The position numbers were made by a program, and so were the translations under genes. From Staphylococcus schleiferi (GTDB taxonomy: Bacteria > Bacillota > Bacilli > Staphylococcales > Staphylococcaceae): a stretch of 64,000 bases of DNA. Below the pieces are notes generated by a model. The model had not been told where the DNA came from. It did not search any database and was given only the letters and a program-made list of their open reading frames with translations. The stretch lies in the NCBI RefSeq assembly GCF_900458895.1, contig NZ_LR962863.1:1-64000 (forward strand), read 5' to 3'. Shown here one piece after another: positions 45,675 through 54,601 of this stretch (positions within the stretch are counted from its first letter, which is position 1; every line of letters starts with the position of its first letter).

Positions 45675-46760
45675 TTATACTTTGCGATATCGTTTAAGGC
45701 CAATGATATTTAAAGCAATAAATAAAATGATGAAAACAAAAAGTATAAGGATGTCGAACCAAATGTTAGACCATCCTTGGCCCTTAATCATAATGTTAGT
45801 TAAAGCATCACCAGCATAGCGCAGTGGAAATAGATATCCAATATTACTTAACCAAGATGGCATATTTTCTAGTGGGAAGATACCCGAAAAGAATACTTGT
45901 GGAATAGCAACAATAGGGATAAATTGAACCATTTGGAATTCTGAGTTAGCAAATGTGGAAATAAATATTCCCATTACTAAAGCGGTGATTGCTAATAAAA
46001 TATTGACGAGTAAGACATACACTAGACTACCTGCTAAATTGATACTTAATAAATAGATTGAGAAAAATACAATGATTAAAGTCTGAATGATAGCGAAGAT
46101 GCCATAGCCTAGCAAATAACCAAAAACAATTTCACTTCTTCTAATTGGTGTAGCAAGTACTCGTTCTAAAGTTCCAGTTGTGCGTTCTCTCAATAAGGCG
46201 ATACCTGAAATAAGAAAAACGAATAAAAAGACAAAGAATCCCATAAGAATTGGAAACATTTTATCAAAATAGTTGCTATTCTTATCCCCGTACAAATAAC
46301 GATTGTCTAATTGAATGTCTTCAGAACCTTTATTTTGACTGGATTGTGGTAAGGAATTCAAAACTTTTTTTACATTATCCATTTTATCTTTTTGAATAGA
46401 CTGATGGAGTAATTGCTTAATTGAACTGGATTTACTTGGATCTTCATTGGTATATATGACATGTAAAGTCTGATGCTCTTGATAAATAAATGCATCGAGA
46501 TGATGTTGTTCAATTTTAGACTTAATTTTAGAATTAGACTTAAAATCTTTCAATTTAATGTCATCATTTGTGATGTGATCAGTGATTTTGTTCGATACAG
46601 AGTCGGCCACTCCAATTTTTAAAGATGTGTCTTCATCAGAATTAAAGATAAAATACATTAATGTAAGCACTAATAATGGTGCTAAGAACATAAGTGCTAA
46701 TGTACGTTTATCTTTAAGTAATTCAATTGTGACACGTTGAATCATTGCTAAAAGCTTCAT
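45675..46760 (-). CDS. ABC-2 type transporter permease
   Basis: 361 residues: one N-terminal helix (RTLALMFLAPLLVLTLMYFIF), a large extracellular part (about 45-170), then five helices, the YhgE/DrrB-like layout of drug or polymer exporters. RERTTGTLERVLATPIRRSEIVFGYLLGYG is the ABC-2 family signature. Its ATG overlaps the ATPase gene's stop at 46760. Substrate unknown. Confidence 0.88.
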   Translation of the reverse strand: MKLLAMIQRVTIELLKDKRTLALMFLAPLLVLTLMYFIFNSDEDTSLKIGVADSVSNKITDHITNDDIKLKDFKSNSKIKSKIEQHHLDAFIYQEHQTLHVIYTNEDPSKSSSIKQLLHQSIQKDKMDNVKKVLNSLPQSSQNKGSEDIQLDNRYLYGDKNSNYFDKMFPILMGFFVFLFVFLISGIALLRERTTGTLERVLATPIRRSEIVFGYLLGYGIFAIIQTLIIVFFSIYLLSINLAGSLVYVLLVNILLAITALVMGIFISTFANSEFQMVQFIPIVAIPQVFFSGIFPLENMPSWLSNIGYLFPLRYAGDALTNIMIKGQGWSNIWFDILILFVFIILFIALNIIGLKRYRKV

Positions 46761-47494
46761 TAGTGTTTAACCTCCTCTGCTTTTATAAAGACTTCTTCAA
46801 TCGTTTTAACTTTAAATTTCTGTTTTAATTCTTCTGGTGTGCCTAGTGCGAAAAGCCGACCTTCTACGATGAGTCCTATTTTGTCACAACGCTCTGCTTC
46901 GTCCATAACATGCGTTGTTATTATGACGCTTTTGCCTTGTTGAGTTAAATTCTTCAATTGACTCCATATTTGTTGTCTAAGTTTAGGATCAATGCCAACA
47001 GTAGGTTCATCTAATATAATAAGGCTCGGATTAGATAATAACGTAATTGCCAACGATAAACGACGCTTCATACCTCCTGAAAAGGTGTTTACTGTTTTAT
47101 TTAATACATCTTCTAAGTTGACCAAACTTAAGTTTTTAGAAATACTTTCTGTTAATTGATTACCTTTAAGTCCTGCGAGATGACCAAAAAAGTTTAGATT
47201 CTCTTTTGCAGATAATGATTCATAGAGTGAGTTAGATTGTCCCATATAGCCAATATGGCTTAATACACGACGGTGTGGCATGCTATGATTAAATACTTCT
47301 GTGCGCCCTGAATTTAATTTTTCCATCCCCAGTAAGCACTTAATTGTGGTAGTTTTACCAGATCCGCTTGGTCCGATTAGTCCGATTAGTCCTAATAACT
47401 CTCCTTCTTGAATATTCAAACTAATATCATCTAAAACTTTATGTTTATCATAAAACTTAACGGCATTGGTTATTTTCGCGATAGTCCGAGCCAT
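46760..47494 (-). CDS. ABC transporter ATP-binding protein
   Basis: 244 residues, partner of the permease. Walker A GPSGSGKTT, signature SGGMKRRLSLA, Walker B SLIILDEPTVGIDP and switch His (TTHVMDEA). The strand before Walker A reads LLGLIGLIGPSGSGKTT: an extra Gly-Leu-Ile from a 9-base tandem duplication near 47371-47392. Activity may be changed. AGGAGGTCATAAC precedes the ATG. Divergent from the TetR-type gene. Confidence 0.9.
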   Translation of the reverse strand: MARTIAKITNAVKFYDKHKVLDDISLNIQEGELLGLIGLIGPSGSGKTTTIKCLLGMEKLNSGRTEVFNHSMPHRRVLSHIGYMGQSNSLYESLSAKENLNFFGHLAGLKGNQLTESISKNLSLVNLEDVLNKTVNTFSGGMKRRLSLAITLLSNPSLIILDEPTVGIDPKLRQQIWSQLKNLTQQGKSVIITTHVMDEAERCDKIGLIVEGRLFALGTPEELKQKFKVKTIEEVFIKAEEVKH

Positions 47495-47634
47495 GTTATG
47501 ACCTCCTTATTTGACACTGTGTTTAATTACTGTATATTCAATATAAATTATTTTTCTTAGATTGAACGCGTAAATTTGAAATAATCAGACATATCATTCA
47601 TAAATGTTCAATAATGTTTAGGAGAGGTTAACTC

Positions 47635-48195
47635 ATGTATGAAGAAATCATTGATAAACGTGTGTATAAAACGTTAATGAAAATTGAAAAAGGTATGATT
47701 CTATTATTAAAAACTAAATCTTATAAGGAGATAACTGTCAAAGATATTTGTCGTGAAAGTAATATTAGTAGGGGGACTTTTTATCAACATTATCAAGATA
47801 AAGAGGACTTCCTGTATCAATATCAAACATCAGTGATGAAAAAGGCTAAAAGAAAGTTGAAAGACGCTCAATTTGATCAGCGACTGCAATTTTTTGAATA
47901 TGTATTAAATTTTTGGATTCATGATGGAGAATTATTACTGTTACTCCTGAAGGATCATAGTGCTTATATGATTCACCAAGATATGAAGAAGAATCTACAA
48001 CAAAATATTGAAGTTCGTTTAGTACCGATAGTGGATACGTCTTCACTAACAAATAAAGAAAAATATTTTCTTATCATATTTATGAGTAATGCAATCTTTG
48101 GTATTTTACAAGATTGGGTCCAAAGAGGAGGAATAGAATCTCCTAAAGAATTGACAGTTATTATAGATAAGATTTTCAAAACAGTATTTGTTTAA
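47635..48195 (+). CDS. TetR family transcriptional regulator
   Basis: 186 residues. N-terminal helix-turn-helix about 30-58 (YKEITVKDICRESNISRGTFYQHYQDKEDFLY), then an all-helical ligand domain of the TetR_C type. Divergent from the ABC exporter with 140 bases between, so it probably represses it and itself; I could not pick a convincing operator. AGGAGAGGTTAACTC is its ribosome site. Confidence 0.88.
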   Translation: MYEEIIDKRVYKTLMKIEKGMILLLKTKSYKEITVKDICRESNISRGTFYQHYQDKEDFLYQYQTSVMKKAKRKLKDAQFDQRLQFFEYVLNFWIHDGELLLLLLKDHSAYMIHQDMKKNLQQNIEVRLVPIVDTSSLTNKEKYFLIIFMSNAIFGILQDWVQRGGIESPKELTVIIDKIFKTVFV

Positions 48196-48450
48196 TGAAG
48201 ATGGTTGTTTGTCACAAATACAAGCCTATTACGGTGGTTATGTAAATTAATAGATTCACGTAATATTAAAAAATACAGATTGCTTCAAGGGAAAGAAAAA
48301 AATTGGAGATATAATCATTAAATAAGCATAAATTTCCTGGGAAATAAGAGCTATAAGTACATACATAGTTCTTTTTTACTATATTATAAAGACATTAGAT
48401 GGTGTGAAACGCTTTAACAGGTTATGTTGATTATAAAGTAGCTGTTATAT

Positions 48451-49023
48451 GTGGATGTAGGCAATCAGATTAGATATTACAGAAAAGAAAATAAACTATC
48501 TCAAGTAGAATTAGCAGAAAAGATCTATGTATCAAGCCAAACCATTTCTAATTGGGAGAATGAGAGAAGTTATCCTGACCTCCATAATTTGATTGCGCTT
48601 ACTTCCTTGTTTAACGTTTCTTTAGATGAACTTGTTAAAGGAGATGTTTTAAAAATGAAGAATGCAATAGATCTTAGTAATATGGATAAGTATGCAAAAT
48701 TAATGATATTGTTTACAGTATTGAGTGCTATTGCACTAGGGGCAGCCTTAAAATTTAGTGATGGATGGTTTGGGTTGCTAGTTCCAGCTATTTTATGGAT
48801 AATTTCGTTTTATTTCTCTTTAAAGATTGAGCGACTGAAGAAAAAATATGATGTTCAAACGTATAAAGAAATCTTGGATTATATGGAAAATGGGGAGAAG
48901 AGAACTATAGTGTACAGAAACAACACAAAATACTTTATTGAAAAGACAGTAACAGTTATAAGTTTTGTAGCAATCTTTTTAATTCTAGTATTAATCAGTA
49001 TATTTTTATTTGATTTATTATAA
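48451..49023 (+). CDS. Xre-type regulator with membrane domain
   Basis: 190 residues. N-terminal Xre helix-turn-helix (IRYYRKENKLSQVELAEKIYVSSQTISNWENERSYPDL, about 6-45), then three hydrophobic helices (about 85-103, 105-122, 165-188). Membrane-attached regulators of this build occur beside transporters. GTG start at 48451 without a clear ribosome site. Target unknown. Confidence 0.75.
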   Translation: MDVGNQIRYYRKENKLSQVELAEKIYVSSQTISNWENERSYPDLHNLIALTSLFNVSLDELVKGDVLKMKNAIDLSNMDKYAKLMILFTVLSAIALGAALKFSDGWFGLLVPAILWIISFYFSLKIERLKKKYDVQTYKEILDYMENGEKRTIVYRNNTKYFIEKTVTVISFVAIFLILVLISIFLFDLL

Positions 49024-49227
49024 AGGAACACCTGATAAATCTTCATTTAATATTTTACCAATCACAAAAAACACTTCCACTCAATTTTTCACTTTATGTG
49101 TCCTGTGTAATGGGGGATATCAAAATATGACTGGTGAGTAAAATCTAGAGGTTAATAAATGAAGTATTTTAATCTAAAACATTATACCGCTATACCCAAA
49201 AGCAACAGATGACATCATCTGCTGCTT

Positions 49228-49437
49228 TTATTTTCTTTCCATATGTTCTTCTATCTCTTCTAGTGTTACGACCGTTACTATAAGAATGATGTTAACTATC
49301 GTTGTTCCATAAGGGATATCTGGAACATTAAACCATAACAAGTCATAATCAAAGAAAAAATGTCCTATCCAATAGATAAATCTGGCTATTAGGAGAAAGT
49401 ATAGGACAGCGATAAAGAATTTTACAATCTTTAACAA
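49228..49437 (-). CDS. Possible small membrane protein
   Basis: 69 residues from a TTG; two hydrophobic helices (IVKFFIAVLYFLLIARFIYWI and TIVNIILIVTVVTL) and a charged C-terminal EEIEEHMERK. No ribosome site seen and no family recognised. Confidence 0.4.
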   Translation of the reverse strand: MLKIVKFFIAVLYFLLIARFIYWIGHFFFDYDLLWFNVPDIPYGTTIVNIILIVTVVTLEEIEEHMERK

Positions 49438-49484
49438 AATAGTTTAACGCACTGCTATCATCTTCAAAGTTCAAGTTTATTGGC

Positions 49485-49727
49485 TTAGTAGGTAAATTTT
49501 GTAGCTTCTGTCTTAACGAATGCTGAGAATTTCACGCGCTGACCTTTATAGTCCTGAGAAGAGATACTTTGCATCAATGTCCCGAATGTATTCTCATTAT
49601 ACGAAGACGCTTCATGAATTGATGCAGATTGTTTGCCACTATGGTATTCTCTTGAATCAAGCTTTACTTCATACATTTGAGGTGCGGTTCCAGAAATAAT
49701 CCATCCTTTAATATCTTCTGTTGTCAT
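49485..49727 (-). pseudogene. Truncated effector-domain remnant of an AraC-type regulator
   Basis: 80 residues with WIISGTAPQMYEVKLDSREYHSGKQSA and FGTLMQSIS, which I associate with the C-terminal ligand-type domain found behind AraC helix-turn-helix domains in Firmicutes. It stops after KFSAFVKTEATKFTY, about where the usual domain would be half finished. AAGGAAG lies before the ATG. Likely a remnant, though a short independent protein cannot be excluded. Confidence 0.5.
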
Positions 49728-49743
49728 ATCTACTTCCTTCTCA

Positions 49744-50070
49744 CTAATTTATGAAATACCCCTCATTAACTTGCGATGGTAAACCGTAAACTGCTTTAAA
49801 GCTTCTAGAGAACGCCTCTTGAGACTGAAAATTAAGCATAAAGGCGATATCGATGATACTCATATCTGTATAGAGTAGATAATGTGATGCATGAGCAATG
49901 CGTCTACTTGAAATATAATTGTAGAATGTGTAGCCTGTCTTTTTCTTGAAAATTCGCATCAAATGAAACTTAGAATAACCCGTCATCTGTACATAGTCAT
50001 CTAGACCATAGTTCTCAAGTAGATTCTCTTCAACAAGCTGAATAATTTTATGAATACTTTCCTCATCTAT
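49744..50070 (-). pseudogene. AraC-type helix-turn-helix regulator, start codon apparently lost
   Basis: Two AraC helix-turn-helix motifs seen (GYSKFHLMRIFKKKTGYTFYNYISSRRIAHA and SIIDIAFMLNFQSQEAFSRSFKAVYG). The frame extends upstream of the first ATG (49986) with normal AraC text (EESIHKIIQLVEENLLENYGLDDYV) to an ATA at 50070, preceded by GGTGGTAAGG. An ATG-to-ATA change is the simple reading. Ends 16 bases before the next remnant; the two were probably one gene. Confidence 0.6.
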
Positions 50071-50485
50071 ACCTTACCACCTCATCCATATTGTAATAGA
50101 AATGAAAATATTGTTTTTGATAAATGTTGCTATTCATTACAATAAGCACGTTTTCAATATTTGTTATACTGTTATCCGGTATATTATCGGAGCAATAATA
50201 AAACAATTTATCTTTTCAAAGCAATTAGAAAACTTCTTATGAGCATTTTTCAATATATTCATAAGACCTATTTTTACTATTCTAATGATCATAAAATGAC
50301 GCTGTTAAAAGATAGATTACAATTACGAACAAATTGATATATATTAAATAATATATATGCAAATGGTTATTATAGACATATAATTAAAAACCACATTATT
50401 TTACAAAACCTTAATATTGAATTTTAATTTTATTAAAAAAGAGATGATACACTATATATAGATTGATTAAAGGGGGGAATTAAAA
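50071..50485. other. AT-rich intergenic region before the PSM-like gene
   Basis: About 415 very AT-rich bases. I see no gene or structured RNA in it. It should carry the promoter of the peptide gene; TATATA near 50455 is the best -10 candidate. Confidence 0.4.
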
Positions 50486-50638
50486 GTGGAAAATATTTCA
50501 AAATTAGGTGAAGCAATTGCTAACACAGTATCAGCTGCTCAATCAGGTGATCACTTTGAATTAGCTAAAAGCATCGTGAATATCGTTGCTAGTGCTGGTG
50601 GCATTCTTCAAGATGTTGCACATGCATTCGGTTATTAA
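50486..50638 (+). CDS. PSM-beta / SLUSH-like haemolytic peptide
   Basis: 50 residues from a GTG, with AAGGGGGGA at 50470-50478. SKLGEAIANTVSAAQSGDHFELAKSIVNIV follows the beta-type phenol-soluble modulins and the SLUSH and gonococcal growth inhibitor peptides of coagulase-negative staphylococci, which are surfactant-like and secreted without a signal peptide. The C-terminal part (ASAGGILQDVAHAFGY) is a few residues longer than usual. Single copy here, whereas relatives usually come in tandem. Strong terminator after it. Confidence 0.82.
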   Translation: MENISKLGEAIANTVSAAQSGDHFELAKSIVNIVASAGGILQDVAHAFGY

Positions 50639-50678
50639 GTTGTAGCTTACATAGTTATTCTTATGTAAGATTTACAAA

Positions 50679-50717
50679 AGAAGGCTAGGTACTTTTAAAA
50701 TGCCTAGCCTTCTTTTT
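50679..50717 (+). terminator. Terminator after the PSM-like gene
   Basis: Stem AGAAGGCTAGG / CCTAGCCTTCT with T5 tail. Confidence 0.9.
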
Positions 50718-50794
50718 ACAACTAAAAAAGGTTGTATAATTTTTGAACTGAACCCCTCGTGTTGGGCACATAAAAGAAAAATTAATTCATTATT

Positions 50795-51775
50795 TTAAGT
50801 TAGTGTACGATTTTCCATTTGTGCTTCGAATGCATCGAGTAGTTCGCGTGCTTCAGCGATAGATTCAGTATTCATCAATTGATGGCGAAGTTGGCTCGCC
50901 CCTTTAATATCACGCACATATATTTTGAAGAATCTACGTAAACTTTTAAATTGACGGTCTTCATCTTTGTTATATTTTTGAAATAATGATAAATGTAATC
51001 TCAATAAATCTAATAGCTCTTTACTAGTGTGTTCACGGGGCTCTTTTTCAAAAGCAAACGGATTATGGAATATGCCTCTACCAATCATAATGCCATCGAC
51101 ACCATATTTTTCGACAAGTTCAAGCCCTGTTTGTCGATCTGGAATATCGCCGTTAATCGTTAATAATGTATCTGGCGCAATCTCATCACGTAAGTTCTTA
51201 ATGGCTTCAATTAACTCCCAATGTGCATCAACCTTACTCATCTCTTTACGTGTACGAAGGTGGATGGATAAATTTGCGATATCTTGTTCCAAAACATGTT
51301 TTAACCAATCTTTCCACTCATCTATTTCGTAATAGCCTAGACGTGTTTTAACACTTACCGGTAGCCCACCTGCTTTAGTAGCTTGAATAATTTCAGCAGC
51401 AACTTCAGGTCTTAGAATAAGTCCAGAGCCCTTACCTTTTTGGGCGACGTTTGCTACAGGACAGCCCATATTTAAATCAATACCTTTAAAACCCATTTCA
51501 GCTAAGCCGATACTCATTTCACGGAATTGTTCAGGTTGATCGCCCCAAATATGTGCCACCATTGGCTGTTCGTCTTCGCTAAAAGTTAAGCGACCACGAA
51601 CGCTGTGGATGCCCTCTGGGTGACAAAAACTTGCAGTATTCGTAAATTCAGTAAAAAACACATCAGGTCTTGCTGCTTCACTCACAACGTGACGAAAGAC
51701 GATATCCGTCACATCCTCCATAGGTGCCAAAATAAAAAATGGCCGCGGCAATTCACGCCAAAAATTTTCCTTCAT
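50795..51775 (-). CDS. dus: tRNA-dihydrouridine synthase
   Basis: Reduces uridines in tRNA D-loops using FMN. 326 residues. Seen: LAPMEDVTD (FMN region) at the start, the active-site motif [19 protein letters not shown] with its Cys near 104, the RLGY/HLRTR segment, and [13 protein letters not shown]. Core gene; it marks the right end of the accessory region that begins at rlmH. Confidence 0.94.
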   Translation of the reverse strand: MKENFWRELPRPFFILAPMEDVTDIVFRHVVSEAARPDVFFTEFTNTASFCHPEGIHSVRGRLTFSEDEQPMVAHIWGDQPEQFREMSIGLAEMGFKGIDLNMGCPVANVAQKGKGSGLILRPEVAAEIIQATKAGGLPVSVKTRLGYYEIDEWKDWLKHVLEQDIANLSIHLRTRKEMSKVDAHWELIEAIKNLRDEIAPDTLLTINGDIPDRQTGLELVEKYGVDGIMIGRGIFHNPFAFEKEPREHTSKELLDLLRLHLSLFQKYNKDEDRQFKSLRRFFKIYVRDIKGASQLRHQLMNTESIAEARELLDAFEAQMENRTLT

Positions 51776-51992
51776 AATATATTTAAACCTTCTTCTTTAT
51801 TAGTATCTCGCATTTTTACGCATAATGATATTACCACAGAGAGTAAATATATACAAAATGAATGTGTCAAATAACTAGGTGCAAGTCTAATTATTTTGAT
51901 TTACTACTTATTTTTCAATCTATATTAAATTTGTAGATTTTTAAATGGCCATGTTCAAATAGTTTTATGTTATAATGAGATTAATAAAATAG

Positions 51993-52099
51993 TTCTCTTA
52001 TTAAGAGTGAGTGGAGGGATTTGGCCCTTAGAAACTCCAGCAACAGCTAAAATGCGATGTGCTAATTCCAACAGTATTTAATACTGAAAGATGAGAAGA
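51993..52099 (+). promoter_or_regulatory. SAM-I riboswitch before a 58-residue orphan gene
   Basis: S-box landmarks: CTCTTATTAAGAGTGAGTGGAGGGATTTGGCCC, AAACTCCAGCAACAG, GTGCTAATTCCAACAG and closing GATGAGAAG. TATAAT at 51971-51976 with TG in front is an extended -10. The terminator at 52105-52137 completes the switch. Confidence 0.93.
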
Positions 52100-52104
52100 T
52101 GTGT

Positions 52105-52137
52105 AAAGCTCTTCTTAATTTGAAGAGCTATTTTATT
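52105..52137 (+). terminator. Riboswitch-controlled terminator
   Basis: Perfect stem AGCTCTTC / GAAGAGCT (52107-52114 with 52122-52129), followed by ATTTTATT, a slightly broken U tract. Confidence 0.8.
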
Positions 52138-52161
52138 GTATATCATTTTAAAGGTGGTTAT

Positions 52162-52338
52162 ATGATGAAAACGTGTCGTGAACTATATGCAGAATTAGAA
52201 TATTGGGACCAGTATCAACCTAATAACGCTTCGAGCAGTATCTTAAAACAAGCCATGCGTAATCAAATTAAGTCTCAAATTCGTGACCAGATTGATGTCT
52301 CTAAAAATAAAGATACCATTCTGAAAATCACAAATTAG
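52162..52338 (+). CDS. 58-residue orphan protein under SAM riboswitch
   Basis: MMKTCRELYAELEYWDQYQP at the start; hydrophilic, probably helical, no signal peptide or membrane segment, no known family. AAAGGTGG precedes the ATG at 52162. The frame is open further upstream but that part is riboswitch. Control by SAM suggests a link with methionine, cysteine or SAM use, but nothing in the protein shows what it does. Confidence 0.7.
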   Translation: MMKTCRELYAELEYWDQYQPNNASSSILKQAMRNQIKSQIRDQIDVSKNKDTILKITN

Positions 52339-52597
52339 TCTCCATAGTCATTGTTAAAGATGGAAAAATAATAGCTCTATGATGATTTTAACAATCATCT
52401 TAGGGCTTTCTTTATAGTCAAAACAGAATCCATTTAAAAAAATACAAATTTCTAATATAGTGTTTTCTTTTAATGAAAAAGATACATTCTAGATATTTTT
52501 GAATGTTGAAGGGTATAATTTGATACATAATGATTTTAAGCCTTTTCCTTCATGTACTTAAAATACATAGGCTGTTATGAATCCAAAGGGGGCACTT

Positions 52598-53647
52598 ATG
52601 TTTCTTGCATGGAATGAAATTAAACGAAATAAGCTGAAATTCAGCTTGATTATTGGTGTGTTAATGATGATTAGTTATTTGCTTTTTTTACTGTCAGGTT
52701 TAGCGAGTGGCTTAATGAATATGAATAGAGAAGGTATCGATAAGTGGCATGCAGATGCGATTATTTTAAATAAAGATGCTAACCAAACTGTGGAACAATC
52801 TGTGTTTAATAAAAAGGATGTTCCAGAATCGTACAAACAACAAGCAACCTTAAAACAGTCAGGTGTCATTATTTCAAATGGTAGTCATAAAGAAAACGCG
52901 TTGTTGTTTGGTGTGGCTGAAAATTCTTTTCTAATACCCAAAATCATTGAAGGCAAGATGTTTAAATCTAATGATGAAGTCGTTGCGGATCAAACTTTAA
53001 AAGAAAAGGGATTTAAAGTAGGCGATCAATTATCACTTTCAAAATCTGACGAGAAGTTAAAAATAGTGGGATTTAGTGAAAGTGCGAAATATAATGCTTC
53101 TCCAGTGCTTTTTTCTAACCAAAAAACGATACAGAAGATTAATCCGACTTTAGATGAATCTAAGGTTAATGCAATTGTAGTACGTGATCAAAATTGGCAT
53201 CAAAAAGATTTAAATGCGCATTTAGAAGCGATTGGGATTGATAAGTTTATTAAAAACTTACCCGGCTATACAGCTCAGAATTTAACTTTAAACTTTATGA
53301 TTTCATTTTTATTTATTATTTCAGCAACTGTGATAGGTATATTTTTATATGTCATCACTTTACAAAAGACGAATTTGTTTGGTGTTTTAAAAGCACAAGG
53401 ATTTACAAATGGTTACTTAGCCAAAGTGGTTTTATCACAAACCTTGATTATTGCAGTGATTGGAACAGTGATAGGGCTTATTTTAACTTTAATCACAAGT
53501 GCATTTCTACCAAGTGTAGTGCCTATTAAATTTAATATCGTCACATTACTGATATACGGTGTTGTGCTTATCGTTGTATCACTATTAGGAAGTTTATTCT
53601 CAATCTTAACGATTAGAAAAGTGGATCCACTAAAAGCTATTGGCTAA
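52598..53647 (+). CDS. ABC transporter permease, FtsX/MacB type
   Basis: 349 residues: first helix about 13-36, a large extracellular domain (about 45-230), then three C-terminal helices (about 235-260, 285-310, 320-345) and the closing RKVDPLKAIG. This is the HrtB/VraG-like layout of peptide or haem exporters and sensors. AAAGGGGGC supports the ATG at 52598 over an ATG at 52577. Partner ATPase follows after 15 bases. Confidence 0.86.
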   Translation: MFLAWNEIKRNKLKFSLIIGVLMMISYLLFLLSGLASGLMNMNREGIDKWHADAIILNKDANQTVEQSVFNKKDVPESYKQQATLKQSGVIISNGSHKENALLFGVAENSFLIPKIIEGKMFKSNDEVVADQTLKEKGFKVGDQLSLSKSDEKLKIVGFSESAKYNASPVLFSNQKTIQKINPTLDESKVNAIVVRDQNWHQKDLNAHLEAIGIDKFIKNLPGYTAQNLTLNFMISFLFIISATVIGIFLYVITLQKTNLFGVLKAQGFTNGYLAKVVLSQTLIIAVIGTVIGLILTLITSAFLPSVVPIKFNIVTLLIYGVVLIVVSLLGSLFSILTIRKVDPLKAIG

Positions 53648-53662
53648 AGGAGTGTGTAAGAA

Positions 53663-54325
53663 ATGTTAGAATTCAAAAATGTGACGAAATACTTTCGAGA
53701 TGGTAATAAAAAAATAGAAGCTGTCAAACCGACTTCCCTTAAGTTTGAATCAAACGAACTTATTGCGATTATTGGACCCTCAGGCTCTGGGAAAAGCACA
53801 TTTTTAACGATGGCAGGCGCACTCCAAACGCCATCTTCTGGTGAAATTCTCATTAATGGTAAGGAAGTCTCAGGGATGTCTCAAAAAGCCTTGGCGCATA
53901 CACGGATGCAGGAGATTGGCTTCATTTTGCAAGCGACAAATCTTGTGCCATTTTTAACGGTAAAGCAACAATTTCAATTATTAAAAAAACAGAAAAAAGA
54001 CGTGTTAAGCACACAAGAATATCAACAATTGATGGCACAATTAAATCTTGAAGACATTGAAAATCAATTGCCTAGTGAAATATCTGGAGGTCAAAAACAG
54101 CGTGTCGCAATAGCCAAAGCATTGTACACCAAACCCTCAATTATATTAGCTGATGAACCGACAGCCTCTCTAGATACACAAAACGCTATGGAAGTGATGA
54201 AAATATTAAAAGAACAGACACAAGAAAAAAATAAAACATGCATTGTCGTGACACATGACGAACGGCTTACGACATATTGCGATAAAGTTTACTATATGGA
54301 AGATGGCGTCTTATCAGCAACTTAA
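53663..54325 (+). CDS. ABC transporter ATP-binding protein, LolD/HrtA type
   Basis: 220 residues. Walker A IGPSGSGKSTF near 33-43, signature SEISGGQKQRVAIAKAL, Walker B SIILADEPTASLD and switch His (VVTHDERL). AAAGGAGTG before the ATG. Works with the permease upstream; substrate cannot be read. No regulator is adjacent. Confidence 0.9.
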   Translation: MLEFKNVTKYFRDGNKKIEAVKPTSLKFESNELIAIIGPSGSGKSTFLTMAGALQTPSSGEILINGKEVSGMSQKALAHTRMQEIGFILQATNLVPFLTVKQQFQLLKKQKKDVLSTQEYQQLMAQLNLEDIENQLPSEISGGQKQRVAIAKALYTKPSIILADEPTASLDTQNAMEVMKILKEQTQEKNKTCIVVTHDERLTTYCDKVYYMEDGVLSAT

Positions 54326-54601
54326 ATCTATGAAGGGTCAGAGTAGATTATAATGGTAACGATGGATTCAAAAATCAACAAAAAAGCTATGAAAAATCTT
54401 GCGTTTGAAGGTTTGAATCTAATGATAAGAAATTTAGCGAGATATAATAAGATAAATATGTGATAGCGATGAGACAATCACTAACCAATGAATTACGCGT
54501 ATCTAATGGTTTAGAGGGTTTAAAACTACATAGGTTCTAAGTTGTGAATGGTACGCTGAGATGTCTATATTTATGCTATGATAGACCTTGAGGTGAACGT
54601 G

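Noticed and set aside
33430..50794. CRISPR array or ccr/mec genes next to rlmH
   Set aside because: No regularly spaced repeats and no serine recombinase or mec protein in any frame.
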